The notes below the pieces were generated by a model. The model was given only the letters and a program-made list of their open reading frames with translations, was not told the origin of the DNA and did no database searches. The position numbers and the translations under genes are program-made. Of a stretch of 64,000 nt of DNA, positions 24,901 to 35,457 are shown piece by piece (positions within the stretch are counted from its first letter, which is position 1; every line of letters begins with the position of its first letter). The DNA is from Ciborinia camelliae. Taxonomy: Eukaryota; Ascomycota; Leotiomycetes; Helotiales; Sclerotiniaceae. The stretch lies in NCBI GenBank assembly GCA_025890175.1, contig JANPYM010000001.1, forward strand, positions 1,895,004-1,959,003, in the 5' to 3' direction.

Positions 24901-27767
24901 ATTGTCTTGTTACCTGAGGAGGTAAATTATTCAGGAGCAATGAAAATTGTAACAAAATGAAGATATTATCCGAGAGCCAAAGAAGGAGAAAGTAAATGAG
25001 AAGGAGATGAATGAATATGTATTAAAAAAATCCAATATTTCTTTGTTCTTGTCGAAGGTAATATGATTGATGTTTTATATCAAAGGATCAAACGGTCTAA
25101 AGTGAGTGAAGATAAAGTTAAAAAGAGGCTTAGACAGTTTATATGTCCGTATGACGCAGTGTCCACCCAAAGCTTTGGGCCAAGGTTAAGCTTAGGAGGT
25201 ATTTTTGTTTAAGGATTAATATTCTTTAGAAATCGGTACGGGAGATCTACAGGGAGTCAGGGCGACTTCTGTATGCAAATTTCCGACTAATTGGTATGCA
25301 AACTTCAGCTTTCTGCTCTGATTCGTCAAGTGAATAGAAAGAGTAGTCGCTGAAGGTACCTGGTACCTGGTTAGAACTTAGGACAAGAACTCTTGTGATT
25401 ATAAGAGGACAGTCAATAGGTAGGTAACTTGTAAAAGTTGTAAAGTACGAATGAAAGAGATGTTTGGATAGAATCCTTGTGATGTGACCTTCCAAGTTGA
25501 CCTCAACCTTGATCTTAAATATGAGACGATGTAACAAATCTAGCTTGCTTGCTATTGTCGATGTTGTTTGTATTGGACAGCTGTACCAAATTTTATAGCC
25601 TTCCTTGTATGTAGAACAAGAATAGAAACAATTGAAGAACACCTGGGCAGCTTTATGGGGTTGGTAGGATAATAAGAATAGAAATAATGATGTGGGCTGT
25701 AAGGAGGTATGTAAGAACTGCCCAGGTGTGGTGAGTAATATGAAATGATTCAAATCAAGGAGATATATTCGACAAGGAGATATATTCGAGTATTGCAATT
25801 TGCTAGTAGCTACCTAGGTACTTAACTATTCTCCGCAAATTGTTCAGTAATTGACATAAAAATTGAGACTAATTTGTGTTGTCCTAATTGGTACGGTTAT
25901 TTCTCGGGTATGGGGATCGCAGTTTATGCAGGGGGAAGGAATATCGGTAGATCAATTAGATAGAGATGTCTTTCCAACTCTTTGGGTATGGAATGCGAAT
26001 GCGAACTTCGAAGTGGTTGAACTGAAATCTGTAAAAAGGAATCTTGGAGTCTGCAGTTGCCAGTCTGCAGTCTGGATACGCGTAAAGCGAATAACCAACC
26101 GATTTTTCCGATCAGTGTCGTAACTGTCGTTGTATGTACTTTGATTGGTCCAACAGGGAATTCGACCAGCGGAAGTCCAAGTAAAGTCCACTTTAATAGT
26201 ATTAATTAAAGATCTCGGCGCTTGAGTTGGCAGGATTCATCGACAGTTGAGCGTCGATGTCGATGATGATGACATAAGACTATTCTGTACAACCCTGAAG
26301 GAGGATGAGGTGCTGTTACCTGTATTACTGTATGCAGTCCTCCACAAGGCGCAGTCGTTGATATCGAATCGAATAATTGATCAAATTCTTGGTTGAGGAA
26401 AATCCTTTGGAAGGGTTACTGAACTGTCATACCCCAGTTTAAAGTTTTTTCCTGGGATTGATCATTGGTGTTGTCGTGTATACAGCTGCAGGTAGGTGGC
26501 TACCGCATAGATACTTACTACCTGGTAGGTAAGTAAGGTAGGTATAATAATATAATATCAATATCATGTTTGTAAGTAAAATAGTTGATTTGCATCTTAA
26601 TTATTATATATTATATTAGTAGTGTGTGCTTTGTTTGATGGAGGAGTGGACAGGAGAGGAGAGGAGAGGAGAGGAGAAGAATGTGCTGTTTGCAGTGAGT
26701 GGGGCACTTAAACCCTAAGTAATTAGATTTAGACCAATTTGATTGGGGTTGCCAATGTTGGACTTCCAATTCGGGATATTTTGGAAACACGTGAATGAAG
26801 GAATGCCAAAACCCATCATGAACGATTGATTTCATTTGGTTCCAGGTTCCAGGTTTGCACAAGCCACTCAAGCCACTCAAGCCACTCAAGCCACCATCTT
26901 ACCATCTCGTATCATCCTTCCTCTCCAGCTGTGTCACCAACTAGATGACATGCAGATAATTTAAGTCTCAACAACCACAAACACGTGGACAACGACAAAT
27001 TCTTGAGAGATACCATACTGTACCATTAACTTGGGCCAAAACCATCAAGTTAAGATTACAACTTACTAAACTTACCTATTTACTGATATAGTAGTCACCC
27101 TTATTTATCCTGGCAGCTTTATTTATGCTGAATTTTAGACCTTCCTTCTTTCTTCTGCATATTAGTTAGTGTCCGTCACCAAGTTGGTGGTCTTGAAACT
27201 TGCAGGTTTTAAGGCATTCCATGTTACAGAATGATCGATAAAACAACTTCACAGGTGTAAACAATGCCATGATCAAGTTACGATTATGCCAGAAGAGGTT
27301 GGATATTTATTGCACTGCATGCAAATTGCCATGAAGCAAAATAATTTGGTTTCAATACAGTACTTAGCAGAGATAGATTGTAGTCCAATTGACTGCTCTG
27401 GCTATAATGATGGATAATCATCACTGGTATCTACATGCCTGGAGAACTACCTATCTATCCGAGGAATGGTCTCTTTCTTGAGCTGTTACAGCCCGGTGTT
27501 GTGCTCTATTGTAACTTATACCTACATCCGTATACTTTTTTTTCGTTTTTCCTTTCTCAATTTGAACGATTTTGTTAGAGGTGTTGAAGTACATATATTT
27601 ATATATTATATTTAAAGTACTTTGATTGTAAGTGAAAGATACTCTATAAATATACAGCTTCTTACTCCCTTATTGATTTCCCCATCTTTTCTCCTACCCC
27701 TCGCATTCACCTTGTAATCCTTATATCTGCTCAACTCCCATGCTCACAAGTCTCAGGAGTATCTTGG
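24901..27767. other. Intergenic region, gene-poor
   Basis: About 2.9 kb. The first few hundred bases upstream of 24900 are the phospholipase promoter. A 183-codon open frame at 25247-25798 (minus) has no ATG anywhere and is rejected. A 9-bp AAGCCACTC repeat (about four copies) lies at 26860-26894, and a GAGGA run at 26652-26680. The 3' end of the NLP gene lies just beyond the right end. Nothing else is supported. Confidence 0.6.
26860..26894. repeat. 9-bp AAGCCACTC tandem
   Basis: About 3.9 copies of a 9-bp unit. Read on the minus strand it yields a spurious Leu-Ser-Gly repeat. Confidence 0.85.
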
Positions 27768-28532
27768 CTAGTTCCAGGGATTAAAATGCTCGTTGTTCCT
27801 AGCATCCGAAGGCATAGCTTGGTCCAAAGTTAAGCCAAACCGATCTTTTTTAAGAGCCGGCATGACCCTTCCCCAGTTGTTATTCAACAGCTTGCGATTG
27901 ATATCGCAAGTTATCCTCTCCAAGGAAACAAGCGGGGACTGTATCCATCTTCCATAGCCATTCTTAACAAATTCGTCTTTCTCCTCAGCTTTACGAAACG
28001 AATGAGCAACCCCACCGACCCGATCATACACTAGCTTGGGATGAGTTCCTTCAAATCGAACTGTAGATTGATGCTCAGTAGTGTAATGACCATTAACAGA
28101 CCACGAAACGTAGAAAATGTTATCATTTAACGTCCAAACGATGATATGTTTCCAATCGTGCTTGTAAGCTCCCGCCCAGCCAATAGTATCTCCCCCCCAG
28201 CTACCACTCTCTTTCTCGAAATAGTAGCCGTAAAGGTAAGCGCACCAGCCGTGGTTGCAACGTTGGCGGACGTACGTTTGGCTATAATCAAGCCGGGATT
28301 TGTCACGGCATTCAGAAACCCCTTCTTTTCTATTCGGTTCAAGGCCTTCGTTCACGTAGCCCGCGACGTCAATGGCAGCAGTTTGATAGCAGGCGTCCTT
28401 GCTGAAATCGAGGAACGGTTGAAACTTCAGAGCACCTTCAGTTGCGGAATCCGGGCAAGGCACAAGTAAGTTAGCCGAGCAGCACCCGAGAAATATGGCA
28501 AGCAGGCCGAGTTTTGGAAGGGTGAACATCAT
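27768..28532 (-). CDS. Secreted Nep1-like protein (NPP1 domain) with altered heptapeptide
   Basis: A 254-aa single-exon protein of the NPP1/NLP family, secreted proteins of plant-associated microbes; typical members damage plant membranes and trigger necrosis. Residues 1-20 form a signal peptide ending CCSA. Family marks seen are a Cys at 75 in SECRD, TYVRQRCNHGWCAYLYGYYF (86-105, Cys 92 and 97) and the HDW core followed by HIIVW. The usual type I heptapeptide GHRHDWE is here AYKHDWK (residues 122-128). The first His is Tyr and the final Glu is Lys, and the upstream acidic residue of PKD is part of EKE. Those positions coordinate the metal needed for cytolytic activity in studied members, so loss of that activity is inferred. 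The frame is intact, so this is a divergent paralogue rather than a broken gene. Confidence 0.9.
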   Translation of the reverse strand: MMFTLPKLGLLAIFLGCCSANLLVPCPDSATEGALKFQPFLDFSKDACYQTAAIDVAGYVNEGLEPNRKEGVSECRDKSRLDYSQTYVRQRCNHGWCAYLYGYYFEKESGSWGGDTIGWAGAYKHDWKHIIVWTLNDNIFYVSWSVNGHYTTEHQSTVRFEGTHPKLVYDRVGGVAHSFRKAEEKDEFVKNGYGRWIQSPLVSLERITCDINRKLLNNNWGRVMPALKKDRFGLTLDQAMPSDARNNEHFNPWN

Positions 28533-29539
28533 GATAGTTGTAAATGTTGACTGTTAGGATGTCTTTAAATTGTTCAGATGATGGGTTGGAGAGACGACCG
28601 TGGCAGTCTATCGCAATGATTGTTGATACAAAGTGAGTTTAAATCGTGTTTTGATTGCCTTTTGCTAAATTGTTTGCATGATCAATGTCGCAAGCAAATT
28701 TAACAATCTTATATATCCACAAACCTACTACCTGTTGATCAAGATGATCGTGCTCTTTGCAGCTGTATAAAATTCTCTCCGCCAAGCCTGGATACCATAT
28801 ATTGTATCACCTCTAACGTCAGACCGGTCATGTCCGTAGAATATAACGCTTTGGATGCATGATTGGGGTGGCTTTTTCGACTGCCCTGAGGCTGATGTAA
28901 TCGACTACTTGGCATCAGAGCCGCGAGCTGTTTGAGGAAGATGTAACTACAATATCGCATCTAACATAAAAGCTCGCTTAATATATGAAGTTTTTCTCTC
29001 ATAGTGAGAAAATAGCGGACATGCATTAATTGGCTCAACTCAACCATCGCATAGTCATTGTATCTTCGGGATCATGTAGTGGTTGGTCCAACAGAATCTA
29101 GCTATATTGCCACTATACAGATGATGCGGAGAAAGGCGAGTTCCAGCTGAGCCATGCATGTTATTTGAGATGACAATCTAAGCTGTACGAATCGATGAAG
29201 ATTATATGATATGAAATTATGTTTGTAAATCAGCAATCGCCGATTACAAGCACACTGCGTGTATTGGGAGATGCGTTGCCGAGTTTGAGCATTTTCGACG
29301 TATCCGGTTGATCTGACCTTGGGCTGGCGACCTTCGGAGTCGTTTACTTATAACGGAACAGAGCGTAGGGATATTGAAAAGTTTGAAATATAAAGAAGGT
29401 GGCTAATATCTCAGTCCATGATATTAGGATTCAAATCACAACAACATCTATGTGAAAAGGGTTAAAACAAAACGCAACACCCTTCTTTCAGCAAACAAAC
29501 CCCCCTTGAGCAATAGTCTAACCTCCATCAACAATCGCC
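28533..29539. other. Divergent intergenic region of two secreted-protein genes
   Basis: About 1 kb shared by the NLP gene (minus) and the small secreted protein gene (plus), so it holds both promoters. Composition is unbiased and no repeats stand out. A 73-codon frame at 28739-28960 (minus) has no recognisable content. Confidence 0.55.
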
Positions 29540-30046
29540 ATGCTCCTGAGGAAACCTCGCAATATTCTCCTCATCACTCCTCTTCTCACCTCTCTCCCCA
29601 TCTCCCTCGCCCAAAAGACCCGCAACGAAAACCTAGTCCTAGGCGACTGCGGCATCGGTCTCGGCCCAAACGGCGGCTCCACCTCGCGCGAAATGCTCTA
29701 CTACTCATCCGACGTATGGACCGGTCTCGGTCTCGACACCTGGAAACCAACTATGATGGTCAATGTTCCATGGAGCGGCTCCTATCCCTGGGGGCAAGCT
29801 GGCGGCGTTTCGGCAACCATGCCTAATGGCGACGTCTTCTCGGTGTATATTGATCGCAATGTTAAAGATCCTCTTCCGGCTGGTGATGCTTGGCATAAGT
29901 TTGAGATGGAGAAACCGCTCAAGTGCTACTCGTATCATTGGGATAGGGTGTTGCAGCTCGCGGATGGCAAGTGGTGTTCCAGTGCTTATGTGTGTAATCA
30001 TCGCGGTACGCCGTATGTTAAACCGGCTGAGTGTGATGCACTGTGA
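29540..30046 (+). CDS. Small secreted cysteine-containing protein, effector-like
   Basis: A 168-aa intronless gene. A hydrophobic N terminus (LLITPLLTSLPISLA) gives a signal peptide cut near residue 24. The mature chain of about 144 residues has five Cys (37, 129, 146, 152, 165), clustered at the C-terminal end, and is rich in Gly, Trp and Tyr (VPWSGSYPWGQAGGVSATMP). There is no transmembrane helix or GPI signal. The domain is not one I can name; I have the impression of a conserved fungal secreted family but cannot confirm it. The coding sequence has strong C-ending codons in the first third. It is divergent from the NLP gene 1 kb away. An apoplastic role is inferred from secretion and neighbours only. 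Confidence 0.8.
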   Translation: MLLRKPRNILLITPLLTSLPISLAQKTRNENLVLGDCGIGLGPNGGSTSREMLYYSSDVWTGLGLDTWKPTMMVNVPWSGSYPWGQAGGVSATMPNGDVFSVYIDRNVKDPLPAGDAWHKFEMEKPLKCYSYHWDRVLQLADGKWCSSAYVCNHRGTPYVKPAECDAL

Positions 30047-30678
30047 AGGATGGAATTTATATGAGAAAGAGGAGGACTCTGGTGTTGTAGTTGATTGAAT
30101 TGGCGCTGAGGGAGATGCCCTGGTAGAATAATGAATTAATAATGAACTAGACGCGTTTCTGGTCTTTCTTTCTTATCAGAGGATGGGAATATTGCTTGAA
30201 TACGTGCTCCTGGTGTTAAAGCGGGACAGGAAGTCTTCATAAAAAGTCTAGGTAGATTATGTCTTGAGCTTTATTATCAAGTAAGTACCTAGGTTCTCCA
30301 CAAACTGCATATTCATACCGTACTAAACCATCTCTGATTATACTAGGTAGGTAGTTATGTTATATCAGGAATCTCTATAAATTCAAGAATACCCACGATT
30401 AGCAACTGCTTACATATTGAAGAATGCTTTGAGGCATCTGAGCCAGAGAGACTATTCGATTGTCAACCCTAAATTCAGGCATTGCAGGCTATCATCCAGT
30501 TGGTCAATCAAATCGAAAGAATAAAAGCCGGTCCTGATTACCTTCTGTAATTTACATCCGACAGCATCAATTTCTTACACCCAAGAATCAAATATGCAAA
30601 TATATAAAAACAAGTCCTCTAAATGATAAATAACTCAACCCCACTGGTATCTCCATGACTTATCACCCACCGGTCCCC
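30047..30678. other. Intergenic region between convergent genes
   Basis: About 630 AT-rich bases between the ends of the small secreted protein gene (plus) and the DUF3533 gene (minus). One TAGGTAGGTA word lies near 30345. Nothing else is seen. Confidence 0.6.
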
Positions 30679-32580
30679 TCAACGAAGTGGGTTCAAACTC
30701 GGCATCTTCAACTTCCCCCCCTTCTCCTTGCCAGGCGCTCCCCAAACCCTCTCCAAAACCACCCTATTCTTCTCCTCTATCATCACCCTCTTCTTTCTCA
30801 TCTGCACCCACACGGTCCCTGGCAGCAACAACAAACTAATCAGCACCCAACCCATCAAGACGCCGAAATTCTGCCTCAGATTATTTTTCGTCCCATAAAT
30901 GATTGCTCGCGCACCCATGATATCGTGTCTCAGCGGCCATACGATTCCCCACTTGTAAAAGTTGCTCAGGATTTCGGTGGGATAGAAGCCGGTGGTGACG
31001 TTGGAGATGACCCAGAAGACAAAGAAGACGGGCGTGAAGGGCATGCCCAGGATATTGTTGAAGTTTTCGATGGTGAGGCCGAAGGCTGTCATGGAGACCC
31101 ATGAGAGCATCCAGTAGATGGGGTAGCCGGCTGCGCCGAAGTGAAGGGAGAAGGATATGTGCCACATACAGGAAAGTATGAGGTAGAAGAGAGAGAGAAA
31201 GAAGTAAACGATGGGGAGGATGGTTAGACGGTAGATGTAGTAGGTGCGGGTAGGTATTGTTCCCATGATTGTATCGCTGAGTTTGTCGAACATGAGAACG
31301 GAAAGAAAAGAGACGATTATTAGGTCTAGAATTCTGGATTTAGCATCGTATCGCTTGCTTTTTGGGAGTTGATGTCAAGAAGACCATGATGAGTACGTAC
31401 AAATGGTCCCAATTTCAGTAGCCGCTTCAGCTGTTGATGGTATAGCAGGTGCCATCTGTATCCAGATTGAGAAGTCAGTAACTGCTTATCAAGAAATTTT
31501 TATAAAGGAAAATAAGTAATTAAAGCTGCAATAAGAAAGAAAAGGGTTATATTTGAGGAAGAGAAAAGGTGGGGTTTGGGATCGGGTAACAGAACTGGGT
31601 GAAGTTATGAATCGATCACGAACATTAAACACTGTAAACCCTACGGCAACAGGGCTTTGAACCTGTCTCTGCAAGGCCGTCACATTTGACCTGTTCGCCC
31701 CCTGCAGAAAATTCTCCTGTTTCTGTTTCGTGAATTCAAGTACGAATTCGTCCAAAAATTCAAGTAACCTCGGATATACCACTCCTCCAATAACCAGCGC
31801 ATTCCTAGCCTCCTCGTAGAGAACATGAATTGCACTTTTTGGATCGTACGCTTCATCTCCCACTTCATACGCATGATTCATGGCTTTCGTAGCATTTTCC
31901 ATCACTACAATCCCCACCCAGAATCTCTGGTCATGCAACGCGGCGTGAACATTATCCAAGTTTCCATACAAAGTATCTCCATCTTGGTTCACAAACCCCA
32001 GCGAGTGATCGTAATCTTTGGCTCGTGCTGCCGTCGTCATATCCTGAAGATATCCGCCCACCTCTGAATGATCAAAATCAATCACCGCAATGGTTAATAC
32101 TGGGATATTGTATTGTATTGAATGGTCACCGCCCCAGTATATAGACATTGTGCCCATGATCGTGGTAACCAGCAACACGAAAAAAACGACCAACATCTTG
32201 ATCCATAACTTCCTATTTTCAGCAAGATGTGGCGACCAAGGACTGGGTAGTGGGTATTTGATTATACTCCGATGTTGACTTCGACCAGTTCCCGTAAGTG
32301 ATTCTTCATCAGACTGATAGTTTCGACTCTTAGCGGACGACCTAATGGTGCTCCCAGGAAGTCGTATTACACCAGGCAGTATACCATGAGACCAATCTGA
32401 AGGAATAGCAGGTTCTTCTTCCCTTTCTTTTCTCTCTTCGATAGTATCGTCCGTTTCATCGCCCAGCACTAGAGACTCTTCCGAAATGTAAAAAGTCTTA
32501 GATATCGGCATGCTGCTTCTAGAGATATAAAATGGTCTACTAGAATAGAGTCGAGAACGTGGGGGAAGTTGAAAAGGCAT
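30679..32580 (-). CDS. SNG1/DUF3533-family membrane protein, three exons
   Basis: A predicted 552-aa multi-pass membrane protein. SNG1 in yeast is linked to resistance to nitrosoguanidine and other drugs and to plasma-membrane lipid organisation; the molecular activity is unknown. Exons (minus) are 32580-31624, 31455-31401 (55 nt) and 31325-30679. The start is the first ATG, MPFQLPPRSR. One helix near residues 130-150 (KMLVVFFVLLVTTIMGTMSI) is followed by a large soluble loop (IPVLTIAVIDFDHSEVGG). Several helices then lie in exon 3 (IYRLTILPIVYFFLSLFY, FTPVFFVFWVISNVTTG, VLMGWVLISLLLLPG). Splicing at an unusual GTTCGT donor gives FTVFN-MAPAIPSTAEAATEIG-TIYLII, which fits the family pattern N-hydrophobic-x-P before the second membrane block. 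The more usual-looking GTGATC next to it would break the frame with that acceptor. Confidence 0.85.
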
Positions 32581-34311
32581 TCTAGCTTTCAACTTATTCT
32601 TTTCCTTCAATTCAGCTCAATCTTTCCTCTAATTCCGATTCGATTACATCCGAGTAAAGTCAGCCTATACGTATACCTGCATCAATACTAAGCAGTAATA
32701 CTGCACTGAACGTCCACTCGAAATAATCGCCGAGTTGTTTGTGTACCTTGAGCTTCCAGCAAACAGCGTGAACCATGAGGGGATCCTCATGTTTACATAT
32801 ATCCAATTGCATATCCAGATGTGCACAAGCTAAGCAGGCACGATCAAACATCCCGCATCAACAAATCAAACACCTCCATAGATGGTAAACACCAACAGCC
32901 AAAATTTGTTTTACAAATCTTATCGCATGATGAGCATCGTATAGCATCATAGTATGTCAAGCCTCTTGATGCATTTCATCAGACCGGCTGATTATGCATT
33001 TTTCGCCCTTTCCGCCAATTGTGCGACTACTCAAGCCGAAGGATTTCCAACCAGTTACATTGCATCGTCATTTCGGATGTGCAGAACCTCGAAAAGGCAA
33101 AGTGTATAGACTATATTCGATTCAGAACTATCTTCAATGGCACCATCTCCAAACTTCCATTGCTATTTTCAACTCATTCACAGGGTAATTCTTCACTCAA
33201 GAGCTTCGTACTCACTCATCCCGTCCCGGAAGTCCGGTTTAACGCATCAATTAACGTGCTGACGCCACTTTGCGAAACAATGTCAGCTTCCGCCAGCAGA
33301 GTATATTAATTTCAGCCCCTTCACATCCTATCCGACCCCATCCGATCCTATCCGATGGACGTGGGAAATTAGGATACCATTCTAACTGAATTTCTGTTCC
33401 GTTTGTTCCGACCGGGTAGTTTTTTTCTCTATCATGTGTTTTGTACGAGAAATATCAATACTTCAATTTCTCATAATATGATGCTTGCTGGGGAAATATC
33501 GTTACGGGGCGGAGACACAACTATGTGTACTCTATTATTCAGACTTGAGACCTCATATCTTCCACAATGCATCCGAACTAGCCAGTCACACAGCATCGTG
33601 GACTTCAACACATGATGAAAACAAGACGTTTCAAATAAGCAATGTTTGAACGGCCGAAAGCCGTTCATTGGATGACGAAATCAACGCTGACTCGGAATTT
33701 CGGAATTAGGCGTAAAGACGGAATGAGAAAGGCAGCGTGGCTGAAGAAACAGCTACATGGCGAGATTTTTATTTGTGGCTGCGTATATGTATACCTTAGA
33801 TACACAACTCACGAAGCCGGCATTAGCGAGCGCAGTGCAACCGGAGCTAGATACTAGCCAAATCCCTCGCAGCATTATTAAGTATACTTACTCCACAGTA
33901 TTTACCCTTGGCAAATATCTCAACATCGAAGACGATGTTAAATATAACGCTCGTGATGGCCATGCTCGAGACTATTGGGTCTCGAGTGGAAGCTTTCGAT
34001 TTAAAGACCATCCAAAGTCTTTCAATTCAAATAGGAACACTGGGTATCATATATTTGACTCCATACAGGTTGTAAAACCAAACCATACCATACCATACCA
34101 TACCATACCATACCAATATTTTCATAAGCAGAAGCCCCAAATCTCCCAGTAGAAAAGAAATCCATAAATCGTTACATACCAATATGACCAACAAAGCAAA
34201 TGACCAGAATTCGACGCATGCATCTCCTACCCTCAAATGACAATAAATATTCTCTGGCAATATCCCAAGTCAGATTGTCCAGTCTTGCCATTCTTGCACC
34301 ATGCTACCATG
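32581..34311. other. Intergenic region, promoter of the DUF3533 gene and 3' flank of the DUF4470 gene
   Basis: About 1.7 kb. Contains a CCATA tandem (34080-34116) and a CCGATCCTAT repeat (about 33330-33355). Frames such as 33757-34152 (plus) and 33019-33309 (plus) have no recognisable content and run into repeats. No gene is supported. Confidence 0.6.
34080..34116. repeat. CCATA pentanucleotide tandem
   Basis: About seven copies of CCATA, responsible for the His/Thr/Ile/Pro and Trp/Tyr/Gly/Met repeats seen in frames across it. Confidence 0.9.
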
Positions 34312-35451
34312 CTACTCCACCCCAGACGGATTCATAGTTTCCACATATGAAACTGCTGAAAGCAGCGGCAATGCAATTCTGGTGGCCCATTCCTTATAAG
34401 GTTTTACCGTAGATTTTACTGGAAAGTCCGCGACATCCTTTCCTTCACCACATCTGCAGATAGGCGATTCCCACGGTTCTATTGATAATGGCGGTGGCGT
34501 GTGTAGATATTCACATGAAGCATTGTGTTCCCAATTTCGTCGACATGATTCCACAGCTGCGGGCATGATTTTTTTCCATAATATATGCTCTTCACGGGTA
34601 ATAGGAAATAAGGGGAACTCCAATAACCCTGGCGCCTTGAATAGTTTGTCTGGGCGCCCAGGAATTTGGGGTACGACCCATCCATCAAAAACAATAGAAT
34701 TAGTGTCCCGACTGTGGCGAAGCCCATTCAAGAAAAAATGAGGAACGGCGATATGTTCATTGGCATCCTTCCCTATGACGCCGAGAACACAGAACTTTTT
34801 CCCATGTGCGAGGGCTGCTATCATGGCGGCGAGGGAACGTTTCATATTGAGAAAGATGTTGGGAAAGTCTTTGGTCGAATCAGTATTAGCGAGTGCACGT
34901 TTTTCCCGAGCGCTCAAGATTTGTTCTTCGACGGAGTGGAGCCAATTCATGTTGCCGATGACTCTGGGGAGTATAGAGAGATCAATGCGAGGAAGGGCCC
35001 AGACGGCTGGCTGCTGGACTGAAGATGCGATTACTGGAAAGGGATTTAGGTCATAACCGCCAGGCCTTAAAGCCGGTGCGACAGGGACATTGACTTGAAT
35101 CCAGCGACTTTTTCGTGCAATTTTGGTGGTTGTCTTGGTTCCATCTATTGGGAAAGGAAATATGAGACGATGTTTGAATTCTCCAATATTAAGGAGTATG
35201 GAGCATGGGGTTATATCTGAAAGTGCGACGAGGGCAGCATTTTGCAAAGCCTTGGTTTCCGCCGTTCCCTCCGACAAGCTATACATTGCCTGAAGCAACA
35301 CAGACTCGTTGATCTTGGTGGCAGATATGGTGATCGCGTCATCTCTAATCTCAAGGTCTCTAATTGCAAGGTCCAAATCTGGCGTTCGTTGTAAACGACC
35401 TTTGGGTATACCAGGTGGTACCTTCGAAATAGTGACTCGATTCTTGTCCAT
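34312..35451 (-). pseudogene. Detached C-terminal part of the DUF4470-family protein
   Basis: An open stretch of 379 codons starting with ATG at 35451, one codon after and in the same frame as the stop of the upstream part. It carries the region that is the C-terminal half in the family: ILLNIGEFKHRLIFPFPIDG, then TKIARKSRWIQVNVPVAPAL, then a basic helical stretch, and a Cys-rich end (ESCRRNWEHNASCEYLH, then SPICRCGEG). It has no promoter of its own that I can see and no splice boundary. Either the gene is interrupted by a nonsense change, or one base is wrong in the sequence, or this piece is made by reinitiation. It is coded as continuous conserved sequence, so any inactivation would be recent. 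Confidence 0.7.
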
Positions 35452-35454
35452 TCC

Positions 35455-35457
35455 TTA
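35455..35457 (-). other. In-frame TAA interrupting the DUF4470-family gene
   Basis: The frame reads ...GEELMVYSI, stop, Gly, Met-Asp-Lys-Asn... The codons on both sides are open for hundreds of codons. The following bases (GGA) are not a known readthrough context. Confidence 0.8.

Noticed and set aside
25247..25798. 183-codon open frame on the minus strand
   Set aside because: It begins with TTG, has no Met anywhere, is Leu/Ser/Thr-rich low-complexity translation, and shows no domain or splice partner.
29452..29826. 124-codon Arg/Pro-rich frame overlapping the small secreted protein gene
   Set aside because: Shadow frame; the overlapping frame has a signal peptide and a protein-like composition.
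31618..31619. GTGATC donor in the SNG1/DUF3533 gene
   Set aside because: With the acceptor before MAPAIPS it breaks the frame. With the later CAG at 31432-31431 it keeps the frame but drops part of the conserved segment.
33757..34152. 131-codon frame
   Set aside because: Ends in the CCATA tandem repeat, with no recognisable domain or splice partner.
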